Of a stretch of 64,000 nucleotides of DNA, positions 1 through 12,281 are shown piece after piece. A program made the translations under genes and the position numbers. This DNA is from Hevea brasiliensis (taxonomy: Eukaryota; Streptophyta; Magnoliopsida; Malpighiales; Euphorbiaceae). The first letter of the stretch is position 1, and the number at the start of each line of letters is the position of its first letter. Location of the stretch: positions 24,256,258 to 24,320,257 of the forward strand of contig NC_079497.1 in assembly GCF_030052815.1 (NCBI RefSeq), in the 5' to 3' direction. The notes under the pieces are model-generated. The model did no database searches. It was not told the origin of the DNA and was given only the letters and a program-made list of their open reading frames with translations.

Positions 1-862
1 ATGGATATTGATTATGTCTCCCATTAATAACAGTTATTGGGGTAAGACTACATGAGTACTCATTAGCTAGCTAGCCCTTCCCTCATTAATAACGGTTAGT
101 GAGGTTGAGATTGCTTTGTCGTGGTGTACAATACAGCACTGATCATGAAATTTTGTGTCATGGCCTAAACTGTGTGTTGATGTTGGCAACACTAATGCTT
201 TGTGAATTGTGATTTATGAAGTGTGATTTCTCATTTGAAATATTATTCGAATAAATGGCTCTTATGAACTTAGAACTATTGTAATGTTTTCATGCTTAAG
301 AAGGATGTGATTTGTTATGCCTTGACAAGTTTTACTTTATTTTAAGTTTTAAAATTATTAGTTCTGCACCACTGAGTAATATACTCAGCGATAGCTTATT
401 TATGCTATTGCAAGAAAGGGAAAGGAGAAGGCTGCTGAGTGAGAGACTTGGAAGCAGCATTTTGGTTTTGATTGTGGGTATATATCGTAGGTATACCCTT
501 GTAATTTCCTTTTGATATATTTTGTACCTATATGCATGGATGTACGGACATTGAGCAGTTTTTATTTAAAAGCATTGCCTTGCTATCACATTTTGAGTTG
601 TAACTATTTTGTATTTTACTTTGAGACTTATGAAAATGTAACTTTTTCAATATTTATTCTATCATTATTTCTAATGAACGTTTACATGGAATTTTAACTA
701 TTCTCATGCAATTTTTCGTAAAAGAATTGATAAGATAAAAAGCTATGATTTATTTTAAAATCCTTTATAGCATAGCTAATGAGTTACCGATAGGTGGAGT
801 TCAGTAATTCATTAGATATGCTACGGGAACATGTTATGCCTTACCAGGGATAAGGTGTGACA
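1..862 (+). repeat. Gyp1 5' LTR, 3' portion only
   Basis: Matches 6983-7833 over its whole length and ends ...GGTGTGACA at 862, directly before the primer binding site. It carries the paired hairpins at 372-411 and the conserved LTR tail (TAAGGTGTGACA). About 1.3 kb of this LTR (promoter side) lies outside the window. Confidence 0.93.
372..411 (+). other. Paired LTR hairpins, Gyp1 5' copy
   Basis: Hairpin 1 is CTGAGTA-ATA-TACTCAG (372-388), a perfect 7-bp stem. Hairpin 2 is GCGATAGC (388-395) with GCTATTGC (404-411), an 8-bp stem with one G-T wobble. The pair recurs at the same place, after GCACCAC, in the other chromovirus LTRs here with different stem bases. Role unknown; probably acts in the element RNA. 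Confidence 0.6.
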
Positions 863-870
863 TGTTTTGG

Positions 871-882
871 TGGTATTAGAGC
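871..882 (+). promoter_or_regulatory. Gyp1 primer binding site (initiator Met-tRNA)
   Basis: TGGTATTAGAGC lies eight bases after the LTR end. It differs by one C-to-T change from TGGTATCAGAGC, the usual complement of the plant initiator-Met-tRNA 3' end. Confidence 0.85.
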
Positions 883-1051
883 TTGGTTTTTATACAAGTT
901 TTGAAATTGCATGTTTGAAAAATTTTGATAAGTACAACTACTCAATTGTCATTAATTGATACAAATAGTGCATTACATCATAAATATGGACTAATTGAGG
1001 AAAATCTCCTTGTGTTGGTTGTCCAGGAAGTAGAATTCTTTGTGTTTTGGT

Positions 1052-2294
1052 ATGGAAGAGGGGGATCACGCGATAGAATAATCCGTAGCAGCTGAGGTAC
1101 AGGGGGAGGCCCCAGCTCCTCAGAATGCCAGTGGGTCAGTTGCACCCATCCCGCCTATGCAGTTGCCTACTCAGTTCGCTCAGCAGATGACTGCACTATT
1201 TCAGCAAATGGCTGGCAATATTCTAGTCCAAGCTCCTGTGCAAGCACCTCCAGTGCAACCACCACCTCCAGCCAGACAGTATGAAAAGTTAATAAAGTAT
1301 GGGGCGATAGAGTTCAAGGGTACAATGGATCCATTAGAAGCAGAACAATGGCTTGAGAGAATGGAGAGAGTATTCAAGAAATTACGTTGCATAAATGATC
1401 TAAAGTTTGAATACTCCATTTCTTTGTTGCAAGGGGACGCTTATGAATGGTGGAAGACCATTCCCCACAGCCTGGTAGAGCCTTCAGTTCTGACTTGGGA
1501 AGATTTTCTGAGGGAGTTTAGATAGAAGTATGTTTCGGACACGTATGTGGATATAAAGCTACAAGAGTTTCTGAGTCTGAAGCAGGGTGATAGGACTGTG
1601 GCAGAGTATGAGAGGGAGTTCTCTCGCCTGAGTCACTATGCTAAGAGTTTACTCACTACTAGCAGAGACAGATGCAAGAGCTTTGAAGCTGGATTGAGGC
1701 CTATCTTATGAATGCAAGTGGTTGGGTTCTAATATGAGAACTTCTCAGAGCTGATATCCCAAGCCCTAGAATTAGAGAGGATTGAGTTAGAAGGCGCTGT
1801 TAAAAAGGGAACAGAAGAAAAAGAGAAAAGTGGGAAGACTTCAGATCAGAGTTCAAGTAGCAATCCGAGTAAGAGAAAGAGCTTTGGGGGACCTAGATCC
1901 GAATAGCAGGCATCTAGATCCGAATAGCAGGCATCTAGGGGTTCCTTTCCTACCCATGTTTGTGAGACTTGTGGCAGGAATCATGGAGGAGTATGTTATA
2001 AGGCCATAGGAGCCAGTTACAACTGTGGGGGAAGTGGGCATTTTGCTAAAGATTACACTAGTGCTCGCAGGTTTGGGCCGCCTACCACCACTGAGGGAAC
2101 TGTTCAAAGTTCTACTTCCAGAGGACAACAGACAGCTAGTAGAGGCCGAGGCAGGGGTAGAGGTAACACTTCTGGCAGCCAGGGCACAGCAAGCCAACCA
2201 GAGCAGAGTGGTGCATCAGCCAGGGTGTACACCATGCGCCAGAGGGAGGAAGCTGAGACATCAGATGTTGTGGCGGTACTTTCTCCATTTCTGA
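1052..2294 (+). pseudogene. Gyp1 gag, broken
   Basis: Structural protein of the element particle. The start at 1052 opens MEEGDHAIE; Gyp3 has the same opening (MEEGDHSVE at 62343). A proline/glutamine-rich N-terminus is followed by the retrotransposon gag domain (LLQGDAYEWWKTIP near 1426-1467) and a zinc-knuckle region near 1968-2070 that lacks its first and last Cys (SYNCGGSGHFAKDY). In-frame stops lie at codon 10, at 1523-1525 and in the later part; most match a C-to-T change of CAA, CAG or CGA when compared with Gyp3. A 21-bp tandem duplication (1895-1936) carries a stop in both copies. Near 2273 a one-base loss separates gag from pol, which were probably one open frame. Confidence 0.88.
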
Positions 2295-2307
2295 TAGAGA
2301 TGTATAT

Positions 2308-5300
2308 GTGCTGTTTGACCCTGGATCTACACATTCTTATACTAGTGCTAGTATTGCATTCTCTATTGCTATTCCTTATGTGAAATTGGATTATGATGTG
2401 CTAGTGACTAGTCCTTTAGGACAAGAGGTTAGGGTGAACAAATTGTATGAAGATTGTCCTTTGGTGATCCAACGACATACATTCCTGTCAAACTTAATTG
2501 AAATGCCCTTCCGAGATTATGATATCATATTGGGCATGGATTGCTTAGCCAAGTATCATGCCATGATCGACTGTAGACTGAAGACAGTCACTTTTGGTCT
2601 TCCCGAGTATGCAAATGTAGTGATACACGGGGAGAGGTAGTTATTGCCATCCAATATCATTTCAGCTGCATTTGCTAGAAAGATGATTAGAAAGGGATGT
2701 GAAGCTTATCTAGCTCATATGATAGACACCCAGGTGGGGAGTCCAGATCTTAAAGATATTCATATGGTATGGGATTTTCCGAATGTCTTTATGGAAGAAT
2801 TGCCGATATTGCCTCCAGAAAGAGAGGTGCAGTTTGAAATTGAGACTATGCCTAGTGTGGAGCCAATCTCCATCACTCCTTATAGGATGGCACTTGCTGA
2901 GTTGAAAGAGTTGAAGGTGCAATTGCAGGAATTGTTAGATAAGGGTTTCATCCACCCTAGCGTGTCACCTTGGGGAGCACCAGTATTATTTGTGAATAAG
3001 AAGGATGGCACTCTCCACCTATGCATAGACTACAGACAATTGAATAAGGTGACCATAAAGAATAGATATTCTCTACCATGGATCGATGATTTGTTTGATA
3101 AATTGAAGGATGCAACTGTATTCTCCAAAATTGACTTGAGATCGGGCTACTACCAGTTGAGGGTGCAGGAGCAAAGTATTCCTAAAACTGCCTTTAGGAC
3201 TTGGTATGGCCACTATGAGTTCTTGTTAATGCCATTCGGGTTGACTAATGCTCCAGCTGCTTTTATGGGCCTGATGAACACTATCTTCAGGCCATATTTG
3301 GACCAGTTTGTTGTGGTGTTCATTGATGATATTTTGGTGTACTCAAAGAATACAGAGGAACACGATAAGCACTTGAGTTTAGTATTGCAGACTTTGAGGG
3401 ATAAGCAGTTGTATGCCAAACTGTCAAAATGTGAGTTTTGGCTAAAGAGATTACATTTTTGGGGTATATTGTATCTGTAGAGGGTATCCAGGTGGATCCT
3501 AGCAAAGTAGAAGCCATTTTTAATTAGAAGCCACCTAGAAATGTCACGGAAGTTTGGAGTTTCCTTAGTTTAGCCGGGTATTACCGAAGATTTGTGAAGG
3601 GATTGTCCATGCTAGCATCTCCACTAACCAAGCTACTTAGGAAGGATGTAAAATTTCAATGGACTGATCGGTGCTAGGAAAGTTTTGATGAGTTAAAGAT
3701 GTGTTTAACTGAAGCTCCAGTCTTAACCTTGCCCACTTTGGGTAAGGAGTATACCATATACAGTGACGCTTCTCATAATGGATTGGGTTATGTGTTGATG
3801 TAAGGCAGGAATGTCATTACCTATGTTTCACACTAGCTTAAACCGCATGAGAGGAATTACCTTATGCATGAGTTGGAGCTGGCAGCCATTGTCTTTACCT
3901 TGAAGATCTAGAGATATTACTTGTATGGGGAGAGATGTTATATATACACAGATCATAAAAGTTTGGAGTACTTGGGCACACAAAAGGAGTTAAATTTGAG
4001 GCAGAGGAGATGGTTAGAGCTGATAAAAGATTATGATTGTTTGATAGACTATCAGCCTGGAAAAGCTAATGTAGTAGCTGATGCTTTAAGTCGCAAGACT
4101 ATGGTTGGTTTAAGGGTTTCTCCATTGTCTATGGTGCATGAGTTAAGGGCATTGCATGCTAATTTAGAGATTAATGAAGATGGGCAGATGATAGCTACTT
4201 GGCAAGTGAAGCCAATGCTGGTAGAACAAATTAAAGCAGTTGCACAGAAGGATGATAAGTATGTGAAGTTGATGGAAGAGGCTCGGGATGGCAAGAAACT
4301 AGAATTATCAGTAAATGATGAGGGCTTGTTGTTATATAAGGGCAGAATGTGCATTCCTGAGAATGTTAAACTGAGGTAGACCATTTTAAAGGAAGCACAT
4401 GATTTACCTTTTGCAATGCACCCTAGTGGAACCAAAATGTACAGAAGTGTGAAAGAGCACTATTGGTGGAGAGGAATGAAGAAAGACATTACAGAATATG
4501 TTGCCAAATGCCTAACTTGTTAGGAAGTAACGGCAGAACACCAAGTGCCTGCAGGGTTGCTACAGCCATTGCCAATTTTCGAGTGGAAATGGGAAAGAAT
4601 CACTATGAATTTCGTGATAGGACTTCCATGTACACAAAAGAATCATGATGCAATTTGGGTTATTATTGATAGATTGACCAAGTCTGCATACTTTTTGCCA
4701 GTGAGGATGGATTACAGCCTGGAAAGATTGGCCAAACTGTACATTGATGATGTGGTGAGGTTACATGGAGTGCCAGTGTCTATTGTGTCGGACAGAGACC
4801 TAAGGTTCACTTTTGGATTCTGGGGTAGTCTCCTAAAAGCCCTAAGGACTAGATTGAACTTTAGTACAGCATTCCATCCACAAACAGATGGCCAATCTAA
4901 AAGGATCATTCAGATTTTGCTGGATATGCTTTGGGCTTGTGTGATTAAGTTTGAAGGGAGTTGGGACACACATTTGCCTTTAATTGAATTTGCCTACAAC
5001 AACAGTTATCAGTCAAGCATCGGGATGCCTCCATACGAAGCACTTTACGGCAGAAAGTGTAGAACTCCCTTGTGTTAGGATGAAGTGGGCGAGAGGAAGT
5101 TGATTGGCCCAGAATTAGTGCAGTAGACGGAAGAAAAGGTTAAGCTCATTAGAGATAGACTCAAAGTTGCAACGGATAGACAGAAGTCCTACATTGACCT
5201 AAAGAGAAGAGATATTCGGTACAGTGTGGGTGACAAGGTGTTCCTAAAAGTTTCCCCATGGAAGAGGATCATGAGGTTTTGTAGAAAGGGGAAATTAAGT

Positions 5301-5609
5301 CCTCACTTCATTGGGCCGTATGAGGTTCTGGAAAGAGTGGGTCCATTGGCATATAGACTTGCATTGCCTCCAGAGTTGGAAAAGATTCACAATGTCTTCC
5401 ATGTCTCCATGTTGAGGAGGTACAGATCAAACCCCTCTCACATTTTGCCAGTAGAGGAGATTGAGGTGAATCCAGACCTGACATATGATGAAGAGCCCAT
5501 AAAGATCTTGGCATATGAGGTAAAACAGTTGAGGAACAAACAGATACCTCTAGTCAAAGTGTTGTGGAACCATCATTCAGGCCAGGAAGCTACATGGGAG
5601 CGTGAGTAG
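2308..5609 (+). pseudogene. Gyp1 pol: protease, RT, RNase H, integrase, chromodomain-like tail, broken
   Basis: Copies the element RNA and inserts the DNA. Protease: [10 protein letters not shown] (2311-2340), the plant gypsy form of the aspartic site. [19 protein letters not shown] at about 3022 and [14 protein letters not shown] at about 3310 with the catalytic Asp pair. RNase [11 protein letters not shown] at about 3760 and the TDHKSL motif at about 3949. Integrase: zinc region ending AKCLTC near 4518, core Asp residues in VIIDRLTKS and VSDRD. The third catalytic residue, Glu, is Lys at 4899-4901. The C-terminus (about 5440-5609, EEIEVNPDLTYDEEP ... EATWE) resembles the chromodomain tail of Tekay-type elements. 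A one-base loss near 3460 shifts the frame, and stops at 2638, 4377, 5077 and elsewhere fit CAG or TGG changed to TAG. Decayed coding continues to about 5650, next to the polypurine tract. Confidence 0.92.
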
Positions 5610-5680
5610 GACATAAGGAGACAGCACCCATAGCTATTCAGAGACTGAGACTAAGTAAATTTTGAGGACAAAATTAATTT

Positions 5681-5696
5681 TTAAGGAGGAGAGAAT
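5681..5696 (+). promoter_or_regulatory. Gyp1 polypurine tract
   Basis: TTAAGGAGGAGAGAAT immediately precedes the TGTAATACCCC start of the 3' LTR, the normal place of the plus-strand DNA primer. Confidence 0.85.
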
Positions 5697-6126
5697 TGTA
5701 ATACCCCGAATCTCCGAGTTATGAATAGTACCATTTTTGGTCCGTGACTAGTACTATTCAAAGACACCTTGAGGACCAAAAATAAATAGAAAATTAATTG
5801 AGATAGACACAATAAAAATTCAAGTGACCCAAAAATATAAGGACTCACAGGGTATATTATAAAAGAGGGATTACGACCCGATAAGGGGCATTTTGATCAA
5901 TTCACTTTAAGAGTTGATTTTTGACCAAAATGTCAATTTAAGTAAATGAAAATAATAAATTGAATTATGAATAAATTTTTGAGGAAAAATTCAAGTAAAA
6001 ATGTGTAAGGGGAAATTTAAGAAGTGAAAACTTAAATTTTCATTTTCATTAAGACAAAATTTAAAATTATGACTTATGGGCTTTTGATAATTAAATTCAA
6101 TTGTTAATTAAAAGAAATAAAATAGG

Positions 6127-6134
6127 TATAAAAG
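6127..6134 (+). promoter_or_regulatory. TATA-like box in Gyp1 3' LTR
   Basis: TATAAAAG is followed by AAGACAAAACCC and a pyrimidine-rich stretch, a typical plant core promoter setting inside an LTR. In GypS1 the same place (before AAGACAAATG on the minus strand) has become a TA microsatellite. Promoter activity is inferred. Confidence 0.5.
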
Positions 6135-7354
6135 AAGACAAAACCCTTCCTTCCTCTCCTATTCATGTCGCCCCACCTCCCCTCTCCCTCTTTCATTATT
6201 TCTTTCTTCTTCTTTCTTCCTCCTCCATAGACACCCATACTCCAAGCTCAATCCCTTACTTATCTTTCATGAGTTTTCCATCTAACTTATAGTAAACATC
6301 AAAGAGATCTTTGATTGAGAGATTAAAAGCAAGGGGAAATAAGAGATTAGAAGAAAATTGAATATTTGGGGAGTTGGAAGGAAGTCATCAAGAGGTAAGT
6401 TCTTTAATGCTCATTTAGTTATACAAACCTTAAATTAAGTTAGATTATGATGAAATTTCATAAGAAAATGAAAGAAAACATGTATGGAATCTAAACTACG
6501 ATTTTGGCCAAATTAGAGAAAAGTTAGGGTTTGATGTCTTTGAATGAAATTGATAATGAAATTAAGCTTAGTTGAAGTAGTATACATGATTGGGGCAAAG
6601 AAATTGCATAAAATATGTATTTTCAGTAGAGAAAGAGGTTGGGATGGACAAGGAATAGTGAGTAAAGAAAAAAGAGAGCATTGAAGGTTTGTGCACAACT
6701 AACCTTTTCTTCATTTTTAAACTTGTATATTGTTTGGAATGTGTTTATTTGAATGAGTTTGCTTTGAACAAGTTTACTTTGACTGAAATATAATTTTTCT
6801 CTTACATTTAAGAAATTTGGGTGTTGCCACTTCTATATGGATATTATGATGATTTGAATGTGTTTATTGGTTTATAAATGTGATTGTTGAGTGGAAAACT
6901 TTTGAAAACTGTTTTGAAACCACAGTTAGCATGACAGTCCTTTTTGGAACTTCCCCAGTAGTAACGGCTACTTGGGGTTGATAATGGATATTGATTATGT
7001 CTCCCATTTATAACGGTTAGTGGGGTAAAACTACATGAGTACTTATTTGCTAGCTAGCCCTTCCCTCATTAATAACAGTTAGTGAGGTTGAGATTACTTT
7101 TTCGTGGTGTACAACACGACACTGATCGTGAAATTTTGTGTCATGGCCTAAACTGTGTGTTGATGTTGGCAACACTAATGCTTTGTGAATTGTGATTTAT
7201 GAAGTGTGATTTCTCATTTGAAATGTTATTCCAATAAATGGCTCTTATGAACTTAGAACTATTGTGATGTTTTCATGCTTAAGAAGGATGTGATTTATTA
7301 TGCCTTGACAAGTTTTACTTTATTTTAAGTTTTAAAATTATTAGTTGTGCACCA

Positions 7355-7371
7355 CTGAGTAATATACTCAG
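7355..7371 (+). other. LTR hairpin 1, Gyp1 3' copy (hairpin 2 lost)
   Basis: CTGAGTA-ATA-TACTCAG is intact. The second hairpin of the 5' copy is missing its 3' arm here: GATAGCTTACAGG replaces the longer sequence. Confidence 0.55.
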
Positions 7372-10300
7372 TGATAGCTTACAGGAAAGGGAAATGAGAA
7401 GGCTGCTGAGTGAGAGACTCGGAAGTAGCATTTTGGTTTTGATTGTGGGTATATATCATAGGTATACCCCTACAATTTCCTTTTGATGTATTTTGTACCT
7501 ATATGTATGGATGTACGTACATTGAGCAGTTTGTATTTAAAAGCATTGAATTGCTATCATATTTTGGGTTGTAACTATTTTGTAGTTTACTTTAAGACTT
7601 ATGAAAATGTAACTTTTGCAATATTTATTCTATCATTATTTCCAATGAACATTTACATGGAATTTTAATTATTTTCATGTAGTTTTCCGCAAAAGAATTG
7701 ATAAGATAAAAAGCTATGATTTGTTTTAAAATCCTTTATAGCATAACTAATGGGTTATTGATAGGTGGAGTTCGGTAATTCATTAGGTATACTACGGGAA
7801 CATGTCATGCCTTACCAGGGATAAGGTGTGACATTATCAATTCTGATTACATATTTGCCTTTTCAAATAGCTGAACACTTTTAAAATTCATAATTTTCTA
7901 TTTCACTCTTAAACGGCTTGTAGCCTCTAATATCATGCCCTTTGTCTCCTATAGAATCCATCATTCAACTCCATTGGCATTGGGCTTACAATTCCATTTA
8001 TTACCATGCGTAGGGTTTTTGCTGGGTGAGCACTACCTCAAATCAAATTTCCATCAAAGGGATGGGCAAGAATGGGAATGCATATCCATGTGATCTTGGA
8101 TAGTGGCATGATAAATAAGATTGGCTATTATTGCAGGGTTGGGATAAGGATAGTTTGGTGAAAAAGAAGTTAGAGTAACTTATAGGATGGCTTAAAGATA
8201 TGTGATTAGGAATAAGATATGTGCTTAAAGATTGTAAGCTATCAAAGATTATGCTTGGAGAATTTCGATCAATCAGTGGCTAGTATAAGAAGGTGTGCCT
8301 TGAAAGAGCCTGACATATCGTGGTTATAAGATAACATTTCTATTTAGATAATTATTTCCTTGTCTTTTGCAATTTGAATTTTTTTTTTGAACTTGACCTT
8401 GTTATGCCTACACTTGTTTTTGGTCCTTATTTCTCATTAACTTGGCTTGAGCTTAAATTAAGCAAGCTTTAATTTGAGTGTTTGGATCCTTCTTTAGATT
8501 CCCTCTAAACCTAGCAGTATTATTATATTGCCATTGAGACAAAAATGTATTCATGAATGGTTTGATTTGATATTTTTACATTATTATGTGATTATTTAAT
8601 AAAAACATGCTTATTGGTTAAAAGGATATGATGATAACAAGGCTATCATGTCATTGTTTGCAAAGATTGTATTGTTTGAGTCATTTGCATAGGAGAGTCA
8701 TTTGTTTGCAAATATTGTGTTGTTTGAGTCATTTACATATGAGAGTCATTTGATAGTTGAGCCAGAAAATTATAAAAGATGGAATCAAGTATGTATCCAA
8801 GGAACATGTCCCTGGAATGCCCATGACCTTTCACTAAACCTTGACGAGGGAAATCCCACGGGAGTTTAGCTATTCATCCATACTTACAATTTGATGATCC
8901 ATAACCAAGTCTCTAATTTTATTGCATTCCAAAAAAAGGTAAAATTTTTATTTTAATTGCAAAATAATTGTTTTTACATGCCCTTTCATTATATCGTAAT
9001 TTGTAAATAATAAAAAGCTTTACAATTTTCTAAATTAAAAATTTTAGTAGATGCCCTTCAAATGCCCTTCAAATGTCAGAGCCTTTCTTTTTTAGTTAAA
9101 ATGTGAGCTTTTACTAGTTGACTCACTCGAAATCGCTCTATAGGCATACTTAGGACATTTTTTTGCTTTTGTTCTATTTTACCTTTTGAAAACAAATTCT
9201 TTTGCCTCTGATATTATTTTTAATGAATTATTTACATTGTTTACATATGATTTGCCTTTTGGAATCACTTAAAAATGATTTTTAATAGAATTAGTTATAA
9301 TTTTTTAAAGTTTGCACCTATGTAGGCACACTACTGCACAAACCCGATTTTGAAAAGATCATAACTTGGTTTACATTTGATATGTTTGAGTGATTCTTGA
9401 GCCTACATTGCATGTTATGATGTCAGTTTTCTTTTCATCCTTTTAGATTTTAGATTTTCTATTGCCTTTCTGATTTGGTATGAAGTGCCATTTAGTGTCC
9501 ATAGGTTAGATTAGCTAATAAAATTGCATATGTCAATTTCATTGCTTATTGCATACATGATTTTGCATGTTTTTGAATGGTTATTTTTTCCTTAATTTTA
9601 GTATGATATGTTATGCATATCATCATAAAATTTCATGATTTTTCTAGATGTTTTGCAATTTTTAATTATTGTTACAAGTTTACTACCCTAAATAGTGGAT
9701 TATTGGTTTTTATATTAATTTTTTGTTTAATTTTATTTTATTTGTTTAGATCTGATACTAACTTTTATGTTTCTATTTTCCATGAGTTTAATGACTTTTA
9801 TTTTGGCACAAAAATAGCAAAATAGAGCATGATGTCTAGGGTTACACCCTTGGCCAAATTTCACCTCATTTAGAAGTCCTAATTTAAATTGCATTCTATA
9901 TTTTAATTTAATTTAAATTCTATTCTTTAATTTTTATCTTATCTTTTTTTATTTATCCTAATTAATTAGTTAATTATTTTAAGTTTTTTTTAATTGCATA
10001 AATAAATAAAATGAGTCCAAGTCCATAAAAAGCACAAGGCCCACAAATGGAGCAAGTAAAAGCCCATAGAGGATGTAGTTTATATAAATGATGGATCAAG
10101 ACCCACTTTGGAAATTCAAGGCCTCTTGCATGAGCTTAATGGGCTTAAGACCTTGTAAAGGTTGTAGGTTAATTTATTTAAGTTTTATTTGTGGGGATGT
10201 AAAGGCCATTTTAAAGTTTAACTTCTATTCTCCTCCCCTTTCTTTAGTTATAGAACTTTAGTTTTTTTTTTTTTTTTATGGACTTTAAATTACTTTGTTT

Positions 10301-10754
10301 TGTTTTGAAAATATTGAATTGAACCTTTGGTATGTAATTGAGTTTTAGTAAGAATGCATATAGGGAAATATGGTAATAAAAGGCCTAAGTACATAACCTA
10401 GAAACCAAGGCATGTTTAGGAACACCTTTTTTATGAGTATGGTATGATTGAAAAGCCTTTAATAATCTTTGCTTAGTACTTTATGTAATCTAGCATGTTC
10501 AATAGCATGTAAATAAATATTGTATATAATTAACTTAGTTTAGTTCACATGTTAGGGCAAGATGATAAATAAGATAATTCTTTTGACTTAGAAACATCAC
10601 ATAATAGGACTTTTTATGTGCATATACATACATGTTATTTCTTTGAATGGTTGAATTTTAATGTGTGTATAACTTTAGACTTGCATTAACTACATGAATA
10701 AGAAATTTAATAAAAAAAAAATGAGAAGACAGATTTTAGAAATCAATATTAGAG

Positions 10755-11760
10755 GCTGGCTCTTGTTCTAAGATAAATCCAGGTGGAAAGGGTGCCTAAC
10801 ACCTTCCCTCTCTTGTACCCACTATCCCGAACCTAGGCTATTGGGCTTATGGTAAAAGAAGGGTAGTGGACCTTTGTAAGGGGTAAGTTATCACCCACAT
10901 CCCTTCTTATGAATTTGTTCCAGTTATTACTTGGGCGGTAACTCCTTTCCTCCACCTTTGTGGTATTAATATTTAAGCATTTTGGTAATGTTATGGAAAG
11001 ATGATACTAAACCAGGCTTGAAGGTCCCACAGATGAGCTCACCGACTTTCATATCTCGCAAATTGGCATTACTTTGAAGATGTACAAAACTAAAGCTGTG
11101 AACATTACTTGTTGCCTTTCTTTTAATCACCATAAGCCACTAGAAGCCCTAAAAACTACTGCTTATAGCCTCTCCACCTCCAAACGAGCTTGCCGTTGTC
11201 AGAAACTCATGGATTGATGTTAGTTAGAGGATGACTTAAATTGAACTAGCGAACCTGACTTGTCTTTCTTTTTTTTTTTTTAAATTTTATTTGAAGCAAA
11301 ACTCATATTTATAATTAAATCTTATTCTTAATTAAATATTTAATGTCATATAATTAAAATTTAATGTTCTTAATGGAAAAATCTTTGTAAATGACAAAAA
11401 AAAAGAGCCCTTCTTTTCACAAAGTTAACCTCAAGCCTTGACTTAAAAGGGCACAAACTCACATAGTACTATTTTTTTATAATTTTCCTTTAGTTTTTAT
11501 TGATCTATATTTAAGACATTTTAATTTTTTTGTTTTTATTTTTTTAAAATGTACAAGATCAACTTTGCAACTAAAAGCATTAGTTGGTTTGGTAAAGTTC
11601 AATTTGAAAAATCATAAAACCAAGTAAATCAAAATTTATTGTAAATAAAATCAAACCAATTTAAATTATGGAGAGAATTGAATTGAATCAAACATGTTTG
11701 TAAACACCATATTCCGTTCGGGTCAATAATTCTTAATTGGCTCTGCAAAAATAATAAATA
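10755..11760 (+). repeat. Possible Tat/Ogre-type gypsy LTR relic
   Basis: The stretch GGGTGCCTAACACCTTCC at about 10789, with ACTATCCCGAACCTAGGC soon after, resembles the 3' part of many plant Tat/Ogre LTRs (remembered family pattern). TTGGCTCTGC at about 11738 could be a decayed form of the TTGGCGACTCTGC junction and primer site of that group. No coding domains follow. Boundaries are guesses. Confidence 0.3.
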
Positions 11761-12117
11761 ATGTTTAATTAATATGCAATCAGGTTGTTTTTATGATAAT
11801 TTAATTTGAGATCAAGTTTTAAAGTTTTAGTTGCATTTTAATTTTTTATGTTCATTCAAGTTTTAATCAGGTTTTAATTTTGTCTCTTATGATCATGCAA
11901 TTCTTAGTTAAATTTTAAGTTTTAATTTAAGTTTTAGTTAAAGTTCAATTTTATAATAATTTAAGTTTTAATGGAATTTTAATTAACCATCCGATCTCAA
12001 TAGAGTTGTAATTCTAAAAAGTGGAAAAGTAGAACCATAGCTTAACCAATAAGATCAACCTTAAAAGAAAAAATCAAACTTTATTATCATAGTAATTATA
12101 GTCATTCTGTGGGCGGA

Positions 12118-12262
12118 TCTCTACCAGCTCGATCATCATTTACACTGTCCTTCAAACTGAGCATTAGTAGCGCTGTCAATTGGTCTTTGTAGGTGATGAG
12201 CTCGTAAACCGCCTTCGACATCTCCCATCTCTGGAAATTCACCTTCTCCTTCACCATGTGCT
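12118..12262 (-). pseudogene. Unidentified short coding-like remnant
   Basis: One minus-strand frame is open for about 50 codons and has protein-like composition (MVKEKVNFQRWEMSKAVYEL, then a Leu-rich stretch ending SLKDSVNDD). Local base composition is less AT-rich than its surroundings. I do not recognise the family. It lies just outside the Ath1 terminus, so it belongs to older host or transposon sequence. Confidence 0.3.
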
Positions 12263-12281
12263 AGGTGAAAATGGCTTTTTT

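Larger units (their letters stand above)
1..7833 (+). mobile_element. Gyp1: Ty3/gypsy chromovirus-like LTR retrotransposon, 5' end outside the window
   Basis: Seen: a partial 5' LTR (1-862), primer binding site, gag, protease-RT-RNase H-integrase in gypsy order, a polypurine tract and a complete 3' LTR (5697-7833). The LTR copies share the stretch that begins at base 1 and again near 6983. The polyprotein ends in a chromodomain-like tail, which with the domain order suggests the Tekay/Del group of chromoviruses (family knowledge; the clade is inferred). The coding part has many stops and at least two frameshifts, so it cannot move by itself. The base after the 3' LTR starts TTATC, the expected target duplication; its partner lies before the window. 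Confidence 0.93.
5697..7833 (+). repeat. Gyp1 3' LTR, 2137 bp
   Basis: Begins TGTAATACCCCGAA and ends GGTGTGACA. Against the partial 5' copy it differs by scattered substitutions and has lost the second hairpin next to 7371. Compared with GypS1, the same family on the other strand, it lacks about 1.1-1.2 kb around 6530-6605. It carries a TATA-like box at 6127-6134 and the shared motif GGGGCATTTTGATCA near 5885. Confidence 0.93.
7834..12281. other. AT-rich non-coding sequence between Gyp1 and Ath1; old repeat relics
   Basis: No protein domain, tRNA or complete element is visible in about 4.4 kb. There are long A/T-rich stretches and poly-T runs (near 10264 and 11270). It holds a probable Tat/Ogre-type LTR relic (10755-11760) and a short coding-like remnant on the minus strand (12118-12262). 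A 24-base near-repeat (ATTGTGTTGTTTGAGTCATTT type) occurs twice near 8660-8740. This looks like the oldest sequence in the window, into which Gyp1 and Ath1 inserted. Confidence 0.5.
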
